DNA of 35,188 bases from NCBI GenBank assembly GCA_003635315.1, contig PYJD01000035.1, positions 1 through 35,188 on the forward strand. The letters run 5' to 3'. Positions 1-7,601 of this stretch are shown piece after piece. The number at the start of each line of letters is the position of its first letter. The first letter of the stretch is position 1. The position numbers were made by a program, and so were the translations under genes. The stretch is from Candidatus Poribacteria bacterium (GTDB lineage Bacteria > Poribacteria > WGA-4E > WGA-3G). The notes beneath the pieces were generated by a model. That model was not told the DNA's origin. It saw nothing but the letters and a program-made list of their open reading frames with translations, and did no database searches.

Positions 1-484
1 CTCCCGGTAGTGTCTTTTCAAACTGCTGAACGAACGCTTTACAAAACTCTTGAACAAGCACATTATGACTACGGAACACCATTTTGTCGAAGCTATCTTT
101 ACGATAGATCTGCCAATAGATTGGAATAGCACGCTTGCGAAACGGCGCTGCAATTACTATAACTCTATAATCTTGAAGGATGTCCGTTTCATCAACGAGT
201 AAGATACGCAACTGACGCCCCGCTTTACGAAGCGAACATAAGACAAAGGCACACCAAGCATCCAAAGCAACATCTGTGGGAAAGCAAGAGTTAATAAATC
301 GAAGGAGTCGCTTCTGTTTTGTTTTGTAATGTCTGACAGCAACAGGCAACTTGGCTGCAAGCGTGTTTATCTGAAAAGCGTTGACACGAGTACTCGCAAG
401 CACTGTCAAAAGTAGATTTCTTAGAGCAGGGCGTTTCAACACGGGTTTGAATACTTGTGTCATTTGTGAGATAAGCGAACACAT
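1..484 (-). CDS. DDE transposase, N-terminal part (cut by window edge)
   Basis: An open frame reads from ATG at 484 leftward to base 2 without a stop (161 codons), so the gene continues outside the window. The conserved part is LLVDETDILQDY followed by an 'RAIPIYWQ' segment. This resembles the first catalytic Asp region of IS4-like DDE transposases, in which a D-E/W-T-D motif is followed by 'GRAIPLYW'. The N-terminal 90 residues are basic and helical, as expected for a DNA-binding part. The second and third catalytic acidic residues would lie beyond the edge. I could not identify the terminal inverted repeat in the 485-640 region. The family (IS4-like) is inferred from motif memory; being a transposase is fairly secure. 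Confidence 0.65.
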   Translation of the reverse strand, partial: MCSLISQMTQVFKPVLKRPALRNLLLTVLASTRVNAFQINTLAAKLPVAVRHYKTKQKRLLRFINSCFPTDVALDAWCAFVLCSLRKAGRQLRILLVDETDILQDYRVIVIAAPFRKRAIPIYWQIYRKDSFDKMVFRSHNVLVQEFCKAFVQQFEKTLPG

Positions 485-821
485 AGGAACTTTATGAGGT
501 AGAGTGTATTTCAATGATAAATCTACAAGAACTATTCTAAAGAATATAATAGAAACACAATTTATCATAAGAAACACTTTTGCACAAGATCCTAAATGTC
601 AGTGATAAAAACTGGGGGTAAACCAGAAAGGGAAACCATGATTAGTTAATTATTTGGTCTTGACATACCGCTAAATATATGATATTTTTTTCAAACTTGA
701 ACTGTATATTTCATTTCAATTAGGTTAAGCATGGTTGATATATAACAATTTTCATATCACATAATCCTATCCATTCTATGGTTAGGTTACTTAGTTTCTT
801 TATAGGGACGTAGAAACACCG
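485..821. other. Gene-free stretch between transposase and YjiK-like gene
   Basis: This A+T-rich 337-bp segment has no convincing ORF. It probably contains the outer end of the insertion sequence at 1-484, whose inverted repeat I could not define, and a candidate promoter for the downstream gene at 660-688. Nothing else was recognised. Confidence 0.5.
660..688 (+). promoter_or_regulatory. Candidate sigma-70 promoter for the YjiK-like gene
   Basis: TTGACA at 660-665 matches the -35 consensus perfectly. After a 17-nt spacer comes TATTTT at 683-688, a weaker -10. It would give a leader of about 125 nt before the ATG at 822. It was assigned by consensus only. Confidence 0.4.
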
Positions 822-1694
822 ATGCAATATAAGAGAATACTTGCTTTTATCTCCTTTCTATTTGTGAGCGCGTTCCTTGTCTACTTTCTGATTTATTTAG
901 AGGATTCAGAAAGAAAAAAGAAAGCTGCATCAATACCAATTGAACTCCCATACACTTGGTTAGGTAATATAAATAAAGAAAAAATATCGGAACCTTCAGG
1001 GGTGACCTATCATCCGATTCGGAAGACTCTATTCGTTGTGGACGATGAAGGACATATTCATGAAATGCGTCCGGACGGATCTACTATCCGCAGGAAGTAT
1101 CTTCAAGGGCGTGACCTTGAAGGGATTACAATTAACCCCAAAACAGGCCTGCTTTATGTGGCAGTTGAAGATGACGAAGCAATCTTAGAGGTACACCCGC
1201 AGACTCTGACAATACTTCGAGAATTTACAATTAATCGTTTGTTTGAAGGGAAAACTCTCCTGAAGAAGGGTGGTATGGGGATGGAGGCGATTGCTTTTAT
1301 TCCAGATACATCTCACGTTGAAGGTGGGACATTTTGGATTGGAAATCAATCCGTTAGTTTGAAACCAAATAGCGAACTATCTGTTGTATGTGAAGTTGTC
1401 ATTCCGATTAAGTCGTCTGATACATCAGAAACTGAAGGCACAATAATTCGTTATCATGAAATGGATTTTATTGATATCTCCGGTCTCACCTATGATTCAC
1501 AAGCTGATTCTCTGATACTTATTAGCGACACAACAAACCTTTTAGTTGAACTTAAAAGGGATGGCACACCCCTACACCGGTATCTATTACCGGGTAACGA
1601 CCAAGAAGGTGTAACCTTAGATGGTCTTGGGTATATGTATATCGCACAGGAAAGTGGACAAATAGTAAAATTGGCAGATAGTCGATTACGATAG
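822..1694 (+). CDS. SdiA-regulated / YjiK-like secreted or membrane-anchored beta-propeller protein
   Basis: The product is 290 aa. Residues about 5-25 form a hydrophobic segment after a short basic N-terminus, so it is a signal anchor or uncleaved signal peptide with the rest outside the cytoplasm. The body carries repeated propeller strands such as EPSGVTYHPIRKTLFVVDDEG, 'DLEGITINPKTGLLYVAVEDD' and 'DISGLTYDSQADSLILISD'. The pattern '(D/E)xxGxTxxxxxxxLxxVxD' is typical of the SdiA-regulated (YjiK/phytase-like) family. Biochemical function in that family is poorly known; a phytase-like or esterase-like propeller fold is the usual prediction. It has its own candidate promoter upstream and ends in a 9-bp convergent overlap with the small gene at 1686-1919. 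Confidence 0.75.
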   Translation: MQYKRILAFISFLFVSAFLVYFLIYLEDSERKKKAASIPIELPYTWLGNINKEKISEPSGVTYHPIRKTLFVVDDEGHIHEMRPDGSTIRRKYLQGRDLEGITINPKTGLLYVAVEDDEAILEVHPQTLTILREFTINRLFEGKTLLKKGGMGMEAIAFIPDTSHVEGGTFWIGNQSVSLKPNSELSVVCEVVIPIKSSDTSETEGTIIRYHEMDFIDISGLTYDSQADSLILISDTTNLLVELKRDGTPLHRYLLPGNDQEGVTLDGLGYMYIAQESGQIVKLADSRLR

Positions 1695-1919
1695 TACGTC
1701 TTCCTGAATTACTCTATCCTCTGAACCCCCGATCCGCAATACGACTATTCCAGGGATAAGATCTATAATAAGGTGAAGAGAGGAATATTGCTCCGCAGTA
1801 TATCCAATATCTGTTCGCCATAATACCTGAACATTCCCTTCATCATATATGATTCCCGACGCAAGTTTATTGGCATCCCCATCTTCTAATTGAAAGCTCC
1901 TTCGGCGTTTTACATCCAT
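1686..1919 (-). CDS. Small hypothetical protein, downstream of the MqnD-like gene
   Basis: This 77-aa product has ATG at 1919, only 30 bp after the stop of the MqnD-like gene on the same strand, so it is probably cotranscribed. The N-terminus is basic (KRRRSFQLE), followed by alternating strands such as 'ASGIIYDEGNVQVLWRTD' and a hydrophobic strand LIIDLIPGIVVLRI. The layout recalls small single-domain proteins of the pattern 'SGTG-VA-G--F--G---L-W' that I associate with cyanobacteria and Poribacteria, but I cannot name a family. No signal peptide or catalytic motif is visible. Its 3' end overlaps the convergent gene by 9 bp. Confidence 0.5.
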   Translation of the reverse strand: MDVKRRRSFQLEDGDANKLASGIIYDEGNVQVLWRTDIGYTAEQYSSLHLIIDLIPGIVVLRIGGSEDRVIQEDVLS

Positions 1920-1949
1920 TATTTTCCACTACATATTGTATCGTATCTA

Positions 1950-2789
1950 TCATAGTGTGACAAAATCGGCTTGAACGTGATGCGGAATTATACCTGCCTC
2001 ATAACCTCGCGTGAGTAGGAGTTGCACCGCAGTTTTTCCGTCGTCTCCATAATCTAATGTATAATCATTCACATACATGCCTACGAACTTATCAGCGAGT
2101 TCAGTTTCCATGTCCCTTGCATAGGTCATAGCATATTCAAGTCCGCTTTCACGATGATCAAGTGAATATTGAATGCTCTGTTTTAACAGACTTGTGATAG
2201 ACCGTATTTTCTCATCCCCGAGATTTCGCCGTATCACGTTTGCCCCAAGTGGGAGTGGCAATCCTGTATCTTCATACCACCATTCACCAAGATCCACTAT
2301 TTTATGGAATCCTTCACGTATATAGGTTAATTGTCCTTCATGAATAATCAACCCTGCATCCACCTTACCTTGCTGGACAACATCTAATATCTCATCGAAA
2401 CGATGAGGTTCTGTCTCAACATCTGGTTGATAAAGTTTCATTGTGAGATAAGCGGTCGTCATATCACCGGGTATAGCAACCCGTTTCCCTTCAAGAGATT
2501 CAAATGGCTCTTTAGCTACAATTAATGGACCGTACTGATCCCCAATACTTGCCCCACAAGGCATGAGGGCATAATCCTTTGCGACATAAGCATAGGCGTG
2601 AACAGAAATTGCTGTCACCTCAAGTTCTGCTTCAAGTGCGCGTCGATTTAATGTCTCAATATCTTCAATAACGTGGATGATTTCAAACTGTCCTGTTGAT
2701 ATATGTCCTTTTGCAAGAGCATAGAACATGAAAGCATCATCGGAATCTGGACTATGTCCAATTCGGATTTTTTCAGTCTCTGGAACCAT
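1950..2789 (-). CDS. mqnD: MqnA/MqnD-family protein, probable 1,4-dihydroxy-6-naphthoate synthase
   Basis: The product is 279 aa, the usual size of MqnD. The N-terminus IRIGHSPDSDDAFMFYALAKG matches the 'SPCPNDTFMFYAL' hallmark of MqnD, which converts cyclic dehypoxanthinyl futalosine to 1,4-dihydroxy-6-naphthoate in the futalosine route to menaquinone. Later segments such as ISVHAYAYVAKDYALMPCG, 'DAGLIIHEGQLTY' and 'LPLPLGANVIRR' also fit the family's periplasmic-binding-protein fold. The start ATG has a good ribosome site (AAAGGA, about 6 nt upstream). There are no other mqn genes in the window. Divergent members are often annotated only as 'MqnA/MqnD/SBP family', so the exact step is an inference. 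Confidence 0.75.
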   Translation of the reverse strand: MVPETEKIRIGHSPDSDDAFMFYALAKGHISTGQFEIIHVIEDIETLNRRALEAELEVTAISVHAYAYVAKDYALMPCGASIGDQYGPLIVAKEPFESLEGKRVAIPGDMTTAYLTMKLYQPDVETEPHRFDEILDVVQQGKVDAGLIIHEGQLTYIREGFHKIVDLGEWWYEDTGLPLPLGANVIRRNLGDEKIRSITSLLKQSIQYSLDHRESGLEYAMTYARDMETELADKFVGMYVNDYTLDYGDDGKTAVQLLLTRGYEAGIIPHHVQADFVTL

Positions 2790-2833
2790 GCTTTTCCTTT
2801 CTAAAATTGTTATTTCTGTATGTTTATGGTATT

Positions 2834-3778
2834 ATGACTAATATGACAACTCAAGAGTATCTCTACCTTGTAGCAATTCCGTCGCAACTCACCGAACTTG
2901 CATCAGCAGAATCAGTAACATTAACAGGTAAGGTGCCAAATAAGTATGGTATCACAGTTTCAGACATCTGTGTCAATGTTTGTAGAGGTGCTTATCTCAA
3001 AAGTTGTATAGAAGTCCTTTTTTCTGGGTCAAGTGTTGAGGAACTCTGTACCTACATCAAAGCAGCAAATCTATATGAAGACAGATTTCGCGTATCAGTG
3101 ATTAAAAAGCCAAAGAGTCTGAATCTAAACTCAATGACTTTAGCCAGTCAGATAGGAAGTTTGATTGATGGGAAACCGGATTTATCTTGTCCGAAAGTCG
3201 TATTTCCAACCGTGATTACCTCTGAAAAGATCTGGTTTGGCCGTTTACTATCTGAATCAGATGGCATGTGGATGGCGCATGACCACCGCCCTCATACAAC
3301 TTCGAGTTCACTACCAGCCAGACTGGCACGTGTCCTTGTCAACCTTGTAGCTGCACCTGGTGAACATATTTTAGACCCTTGTTGTGGAACGGGGACAATT
3401 GTAATGTCTGCTGCACATAGTGGTTTTGAAGCATCAGGTTCGGATAATAATCCTCGCATGATTGGGGCAACGACCAAAAACCTGTACCACTTCGGTCTTA
3501 CGGCAAAAATAAAATTAGAAGATGCCAGAACAGTTAGAGGACAATTTGATGCAGTTGCAACAGATTTGCCTTACGGTATAAGTCTTGTGAAAGATACCGC
3601 AGCTGCTGCAGAAATCCTTGCGAACCTACGAAACCGTGCGCCAAAAGCAGCTTTCATTGATATTCGTGATCTAAGCAAACCGCTCAATGACTTAGGATAT
3701 ACAGTAGATACAGTTATTCCGGTACCCAAACAACGGATTGTTCGTCGTGTTTTTATTGCCTCTACTGATGATCAATAG
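2834..3778 (+). CDS. Trm-G10/TRM11-like RNA guanine-N2 methyltransferase
   Basis: The product is about 314 aa. An upstream in-frame TTG at 2807 is possible, but ATG at 2834 or 2843 is more likely. The C-terminal half is a Rossmann methyltransferase of the UPF0020 group. Motif I is DPCCGTGTIVMSAAHSG near residue 180, binding S-adenosylmethionine. Motif IV is ATDLPYG near residue 240, a variant of the (N/D)PPY catalytic motif seen in tRNA G10 methyltransferases. The N-terminal about 150 residues correspond to the position of the THUMP/RNA-binding part, which I cannot recognise by motif. Substrate could be tRNA or 23S rRNA. It is divergent from the mqnD-like gene with an intergenic space of about 45 bp. 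Confidence 0.75.
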   Translation: MTNMTTQEYLYLVAIPSQLTELASAESVTLTGKVPNKYGITVSDICVNVCRGAYLKSCIEVLFSGSSVEELCTYIKAANLYEDRFRVSVIKKPKSLNLNSMTLASQIGSLIDGKPDLSCPKVVFPTVITSEKIWFGRLLSESDGMWMAHDHRPHTTSSSLPARLARVLVNLVAAPGEHILDPCCGTGTIVMSAAHSGFEASGSDNNPRMIGATTKNLYHFGLTAKIKLEDARTVRGQFDAVATDLPYGISLVKDTAAAAEILANLRNRAPKAAFIDIRDLSKPLNDLGYTVDTVIPVPKQRIVRRVFIASTDDQ

Positions 3779-4203
3779 TCGTCAATATTCTCGAAAAAGT
3801 CCGTCTCAGGCAAATATTCTCCTTCATCAATTTCATCTTCTTCATAGTCTTCATAATCGGATAAGTTCATGAGTGAATCAAGTTCACTCAGATTATCAAT
3901 GTATATTTTGCATATCCAACCATCGTTTTCAGGTACATTATTAATCAGGTCAATATCTTCATCAAGCGCTGCATTTACTTCGTATATTTCTCCAGCCACA
4001 GGTGCGTATAGATAGAAGTTTCCTCCGGTTTCAGTTTCAATTCTTCCTATAATCTCTCCTTGTTCACATTCTTGTTCAGGTGAAACATCAATAAAAATAA
4101 TTTCACCATATATAAGCTGGGCACGTTCGGTAATACCTATAGTTCCATCTGTACCAACGACTTCAATCCATTCATGTGTAGTTGTATATTTCACTGTGCT
4201 CAA
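3772..4203 (-). CDS. GcvH-like (glycine cleavage H-like) protein without the lipoyl lysine
   Basis: The product is 143 aa. The first about 105 residues follow the glycine cleavage H protein: THEWIEVVGTDGTIGITERA, then 'GEIIFIDVSPE', 'APVAGEIYEVNAAL' and 'NDGWICKIYI'. In true H proteins the 'ESVKA' turn carries the lipoylated Lys. Here the equivalent stretch reads IETETGGNFYLYAP, with no lysine. It is therefore unlikely to work as a lipoyl carrier in glycine cleavage. The C-terminal about 35 residues are a highly acidic tail (many Asp, Glu, Tyr). Start: TTG at 4203 preceded by AGGAGG-like AGGA/GGAGG at about 4211-4216 (8-nt spacing), which decides the start; GTG at 4194 is the alternative. The 3' end overlaps the convergent methyltransferase by 7 bp. 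Confidence 0.75.
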   Translation of the reverse strand: MSTVKYTTTHEWIEVVGTDGTIGITERAQLIYGEIIFIDVSPEQECEQGEIIGRIETETGGNFYLYAPVAGEIYEVNAALDEDIDLINNVPENDGWICKIYIDNLSELDSLMNLSDYEDYEEDEIDEGEYLPETDFFENIDDY

Positions 4204-4221
4204 CGTGCATTCCTCCGAGAT

Positions 4222-4818
4222 TTAATACCTTGGTGTAATTCCAATGCTTTGGAGCTGTTCCTGAATACTTTCCAACTGTCTTTCCTTAATCTGTATATGT
4301 ATGTTTGGGTTTGGTTCGTAATTTATTGATCTGACCTGTCCTCCCATACGTTTACACAATGTTACAACTGTTCCTATTTGACTATAAGGAACATCTACAT
4401 ATAATTCCCTGTATTTAATCCGTGTTTCTATAGTTGCATTTTCAAGGCATGCCCGTGCACATGCCCCATAAGCCCGAATCAATCCTCCGATTCCAAGATT
4501 TATACCTCCATAATACCGTGCAACAACGATTATTGTATTTGATAATTCGTTTGCATGTATCGCAGCAAGTATAGGTGGACCGGCTGAATGTGTTGGTTCA
4601 CCTGCATCTGATACGTATTCCAGTTTATCATCTTCATTGCCGATACTATAAGCATAACAATAATGTGTAGCTTGTGGAATACGGTTCTTAACATCAACAA
4701 CGAATCTTTTCACTTTATCCTGATTTTCCACTGCCTTCGCTTCTGCAAGAAATCGTGATTTTTTCACTACATATTTTGCCGCTGCAATTCCTTTAATTGC
4801 CTTATATCCATCTGACAT
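4222..4818 (-). CDS. yigZ: YigZ / IMPACT family protein
   Basis: The product is about 198 aa from ATG at 4818; a TTG at 4845 would add 9 residues. Residues about 15-125 contain the IMPACT N-domain signature: KKSRFLAEAKAV, 'IPQATHYCYAYSIG', 'SDAGEPTHSAGPPIL' and 'NTIIVVARYYGGINLGIGGL'. Length is typical of bacterial YigZ proteins (about 200 aa), which add a second small ferredoxin-like domain. Proposed roles concern translation control and ribosome interaction; the precise function is not settled. It lies 18 bp upstream of the GcvH-like gene on the same strand, so the two may be cotranscribed. Confidence 0.85.
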   Translation of the reverse strand: MSDGYKAIKGIAAAKYVVKKSRFLAEAKAVENQDKVKRFVVDVKNRIPQATHYCYAYSIGNEDDKLEYVSDAGEPTHSAGPPILAAIHANELSNTIIVVARYYGGINLGIGGLIRAYGACARACLENATIETRIKYRELYVDVPYSQIGTVVTLCKRMGGQVRSINYEPNPNIHIQIKERQLESIQEQLQSIGITPRY

Positions 4819-4967
4819 ATTACACAATTTGCTAAATTTAGACAATGTCCTTAATTACTATGACAATTCCGTATTTATTTCAGGATGGTTAATACCATTA
4901 GAATGGACGTACACGTCGTATGATTATTACATTTAACTCTCTCATTTTGTACAAAGTCTTGAAGTAT

Positions 4968-6122
4968 TTAAAATGCCTGTTCAATTGAGAAAGTATAAAC
5001 TGCTGTCCCCTGAACAACATGTAGACGTTCATCATCAGATTTTGTAGGTTTATATTCAGGGGTATAGGCGCCATTTATTGTGATGTTCCCGGTTCTTACA
5101 CCAATCCCAAAGGAAACACCTTCTGCCTTCCATGTACGTTCATCCATTTCAAAAGTTGCATCTTCTAAAAGATATACCGATGCGTATCGTTTTTCCGTAT
5201 CTCTTAGGTATCCAATTCTAACACCAAATCGATTATGATACCATACCTCTGTGCCAATGTTAGCTCGAATACCATCGGTAAATAGCGGATGTAAATCTAA
5301 CCCCAACCGTACAGCGATATTTGAAATATCATATTGATAGGTTACACCTGCAATAACATCGCGAAGAATCTTATCTGGTATATTTGGATCAATAAATGAT
5401 AAACCATTACTTAAATTACGTACTACTAACCCTACATGAAATCCCTTTCCAAATTGCTGAATCATACCTATATTATATGCATAGCCTCGTCCAAGGTGTT
5501 CAGATCCAAAAGTATCCCTAACTTTTGAACGTATCCATTTAGTATCTAATCCAACTGTTGTGCCTTTGAAACAGTTTAAACCGTAACTGAATCCGAGAGC
5601 AAGGTTATTTTCTGGGAAGCTGTTGATTGCTTTTCCTTGATGGTTCACACGTCGAAACGATCCTTCGTGTGCTAAGGAGAAGGCAAATCCGATAGTTCCA
5701 AGTTTACCCATTGGAAATGCCCAATTCAATGTTTCAATACCGGAGGCATTCTGTTCATATCTGCTATAATCCTCATACTTCTTAGTTTCATTTGCCTTAG
5801 AAAGTAGGACAACTGTATGTGGGAAACGGGTCATATTAATGATAAACCTATCCCCTGTTTCTGAGTCAATGCCGGCTGGATTATTTCCGATTGCATTTGC
5901 CCCACCGGTAACGCCAACAAAACTCCCACCCATACCCCGGTATTCAGCCCCTTGTAGCTGCTTCAAAAATCTATCTGCATCTGAGGTGATGTCTTCTGCA
6001 TTAGCATTCCAATTTAGGAACATTAGACAAGATAAAGCCCACAAAGTGCTAATAAAAAACTGGGTTTGAATTATCTTGATTGACATAAAATTGTTATGTA
6101 GGTATTCCAGTATACTTTTCAT
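4968..6122 (-). CDS. PorV/PorQ-like outer-membrane beta-barrel protein
   Basis: The product is 384 aa. A hydrophobic segment at about residues 18-42, ending 'NWNANAED', looks like a signal peptide; the internal Met at residue 14 could be the true start. After it, RGMGGSFVGVTGGANAIGNNPAG is the N-terminal hallmark of the PorV/PorQ (UPF0164, FadL-related) family, in which 'G---A(-)---D---(-)--NPA-L' precedes a beta-barrel. The rest alternates strands with Gly/aromatic residues, as in 'GFSYGLNCFKGTTVGLD' and 'GFHVGLVVRNLSNGL', and ends in phenylalanine (EQAF), as outer-membrane proteins commonly do. PorV shuttles type IX secretion substrates in Bacteroidota, but no such system is visible here, so the role stays open. 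It indicates a diderm cell. Confidence 0.7.
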   Translation of the reverse strand: MKSILEYLHNNFMSIKIIQTQFFISTLWALSCLMFLNWNANAEDITSDADRFLKQLQGAEYRGMGGSFVGVTGGANAIGNNPAGIDSETGDRFIINMTRFPHTVVLLSKANETKKYEDYSRYEQNASGIETLNWAFPMGKLGTIGFAFSLAHEGSFRRVNHQGKAINSFPENNLALGFSYGLNCFKGTTVGLDTKWIRSKVRDTFGSEHLGRGYAYNIGMIQQFGKGFHVGLVVRNLSNGLSFIDPNIPDKILRDVIAGVTYQYDISNIAVRLGLDLHPLFTDGIRANIGTEVWYHNRFGVRIGYLRDTEKRYASVYLLEDATFEMDERTWKAEGVSFGIGVRTGNITINGAYTPEYKPTKSDDERLHVVQGTAVYTFSIEQAF

Positions 6123-6363
6123 TGTGTATCCATCTCCACGAGATATTATGTTAACTTACGTTGTTATCTATATCCAAACTGTATGAATTTTAAGATTTAA
6201 TTCCTACTTTACTCGGTACGGGTAATAACACAGAATCAACGGGTGGAATATCCGTTGCGAGTTTTCATCAGTTTCGATAAATACCAATTATTTGCATAAT
6301 TCCCTATAAGGATAATATACTGGAGTTAGATGATTCAAAAAACAATTTTCATCACATTTTTAT

Positions 6364-6756
6364 TTAACCTGAACAAAGTGTTACTTGTGCCACGGCGTAA
6401 TCTATAGCATGGGATAGACTTACAAATGTTGTCACTATACCGAGTTCTTTTGCATATTGCCTTACCTTCCCGTGTAATACGAGCATAGGTTTCCCATCAG
6501 CATTGGCACGAATTTCTACATCCTGCCAATACATTCCATCTATTAGCCCTGTCCCCAACGCTTTAAGGGTAGCTTCTTTTGCAGCGAAACGAGCAGCGAG
6601 TCGTGCATACCGTGTCTGTGTTTTTCCACAATATTCGAGTTCTTGGGTGGTATAGACGCGGTTCTCAAATTTACTCCCCCATCGGGTAGACAATTTTTTA
6701 ATCCTTTCTACCTCTATAATATCAATACCGATTCCTTGAATTATTTGTTGGAGCAT
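6364..6756 (-). CDS. acpS: Holo-[acyl-carrier-protein] synthase
   Basis: The product is 130 aa from ATG at 6756 (a TTG one codon earlier is possible), the normal length for AcpS. It transfers 4'-phosphopantetheine from CoA to a serine of acyl carrier protein. The N-terminal motif GIGIDIIEVERIKKL contains the metal-binding Asp, and 'RFAAKEATLKALGTG' contains the catalytic/metal Glu and the KEA motif. The C-terminal 'VSLSHAIDYAVAQV' matches the 'SHs--yA-A-V' end of the family. It lies 17 bp after folP in the same direction, forming the last gene of the ftsH-folP-acpS run. Confidence 0.93.
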   Translation of the reverse strand: MLQQIIQGIGIDIIEVERIKKLSTRWGSKFENRVYTTQELEYCGKTQTRYARLAARFAAKEATLKALGTGLIDGMYWQDVEIRANADGKPMLVLHGKVRQYAKELGIVTTFVSLSHAIDYAVAQVTLCSG

Positions 6757-6773
6757 CAATTTATGAGTTGGAT

Positions 6774-7601
6774 TTATTGGTGTAGGATATCTGTGATTCG
6801 TGCTACGCGGGCAGTAGCTTTTACATCATGAACGCGCACGATATTTACGCCTTGGGTAATTGCCCAACACACCGTTGCCAGGGAGCCTTCAAGTCTTTGT
6901 GTGACAGGAAGATCTAATAAATTACCGATAAAGGATTTCCGCGATGTACCGATTAATATCGGTTTGTTTAGAGGTTTGAAGTTTTTGAGGTGCTTTAAAA
7001 TTAGTATATTCTGTTCAGTCGTTTTCCCAAATCCAATGCCAGGATCTACAATAATTCGATCCGGATGAATTCCTTTTTGCGTTGCCTTTGTAATCCAATT
7101 CTCCAATGCTTCATATACTTCTTTTATAACGTCCTGATAGTGTGGTGCCTTTTGCATTGTACGGGGTGTCCCCTTCATATGCATTAGAATTACCCCTGCT
7201 TCCATATCAGCTGCGACCTGTGCCATTGCGTTATCACCGTGAAGTGCCGTTATATCATTGATAATATGAGCACCGGCTTCAAGTGCATATTGTGCAACAG
7301 ATGCTTTCGTTGTGTCAATGGAAATTGGAACGTCCAGTTTTTCAGACACAAGTGCTTGTATGACAGGTAAAACGCGATCCAATTCTACGTCTTCAGGCAC
7401 TGATTCTGCTCCGGGTCTTGATGACTCACCACCGATATCAATAATCGTAGCACCATCGTCAACCATGTTTTTTGCATGTTCGATAGCAGTGTTGACATCT
7501 TGGTATACACCGCCATCTGAGAATGAATCAGGGGTAACGTTTAGAACACCCATAATATGGGTGTTCCCGTCAAAAGGGATCTGTATGCCTCGGCATATCA
7601 T
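6774..7601 (-). CDS. folP: Dihydropteroate synthase
   Basis: This 275-aa enzyme joins 6-hydroxymethyl-7,8-dihydropterin pyrophosphate with p-aminobenzoate in folate synthesis. Both family signatures are present: MGVLNVTPDSFSDGG near residues 17-31 and 'IIDIGGESSRPGA' near 54-66. Further conserved parts are 'IIVDPGIGFGKT' (pterin pocket), IGTSRKSF and the C-terminal 'VRVHDV'. Length is normal. The start ATG overlaps the ftsH stop by 4 bp (ATGA), which suggests translational coupling. Confidence 0.96.
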   Translation of the reverse strand: MICRGIQIPFDGNTHIMGVLNVTPDSFSDGGVYQDVNTAIEHAKNMVDDGATIIDIGGESSRPGAESVPEDVELDRVLPVIQALVSEKLDVPISIDTTKASVAQYALEAGAHIINDITALHGDNAMAQVAADMEAGVILMHMKGTPRTMQKAPHYQDVIKEVYEALENWITKATQKGIHPDRIIVDPGIGFGKTTEQNILILKHLKNFKPLNKPILIGTSRKSFIGNLLDLPVTQRLEGSLATVCWAITQGVNIVRVHDVKATARVARITDILHQ

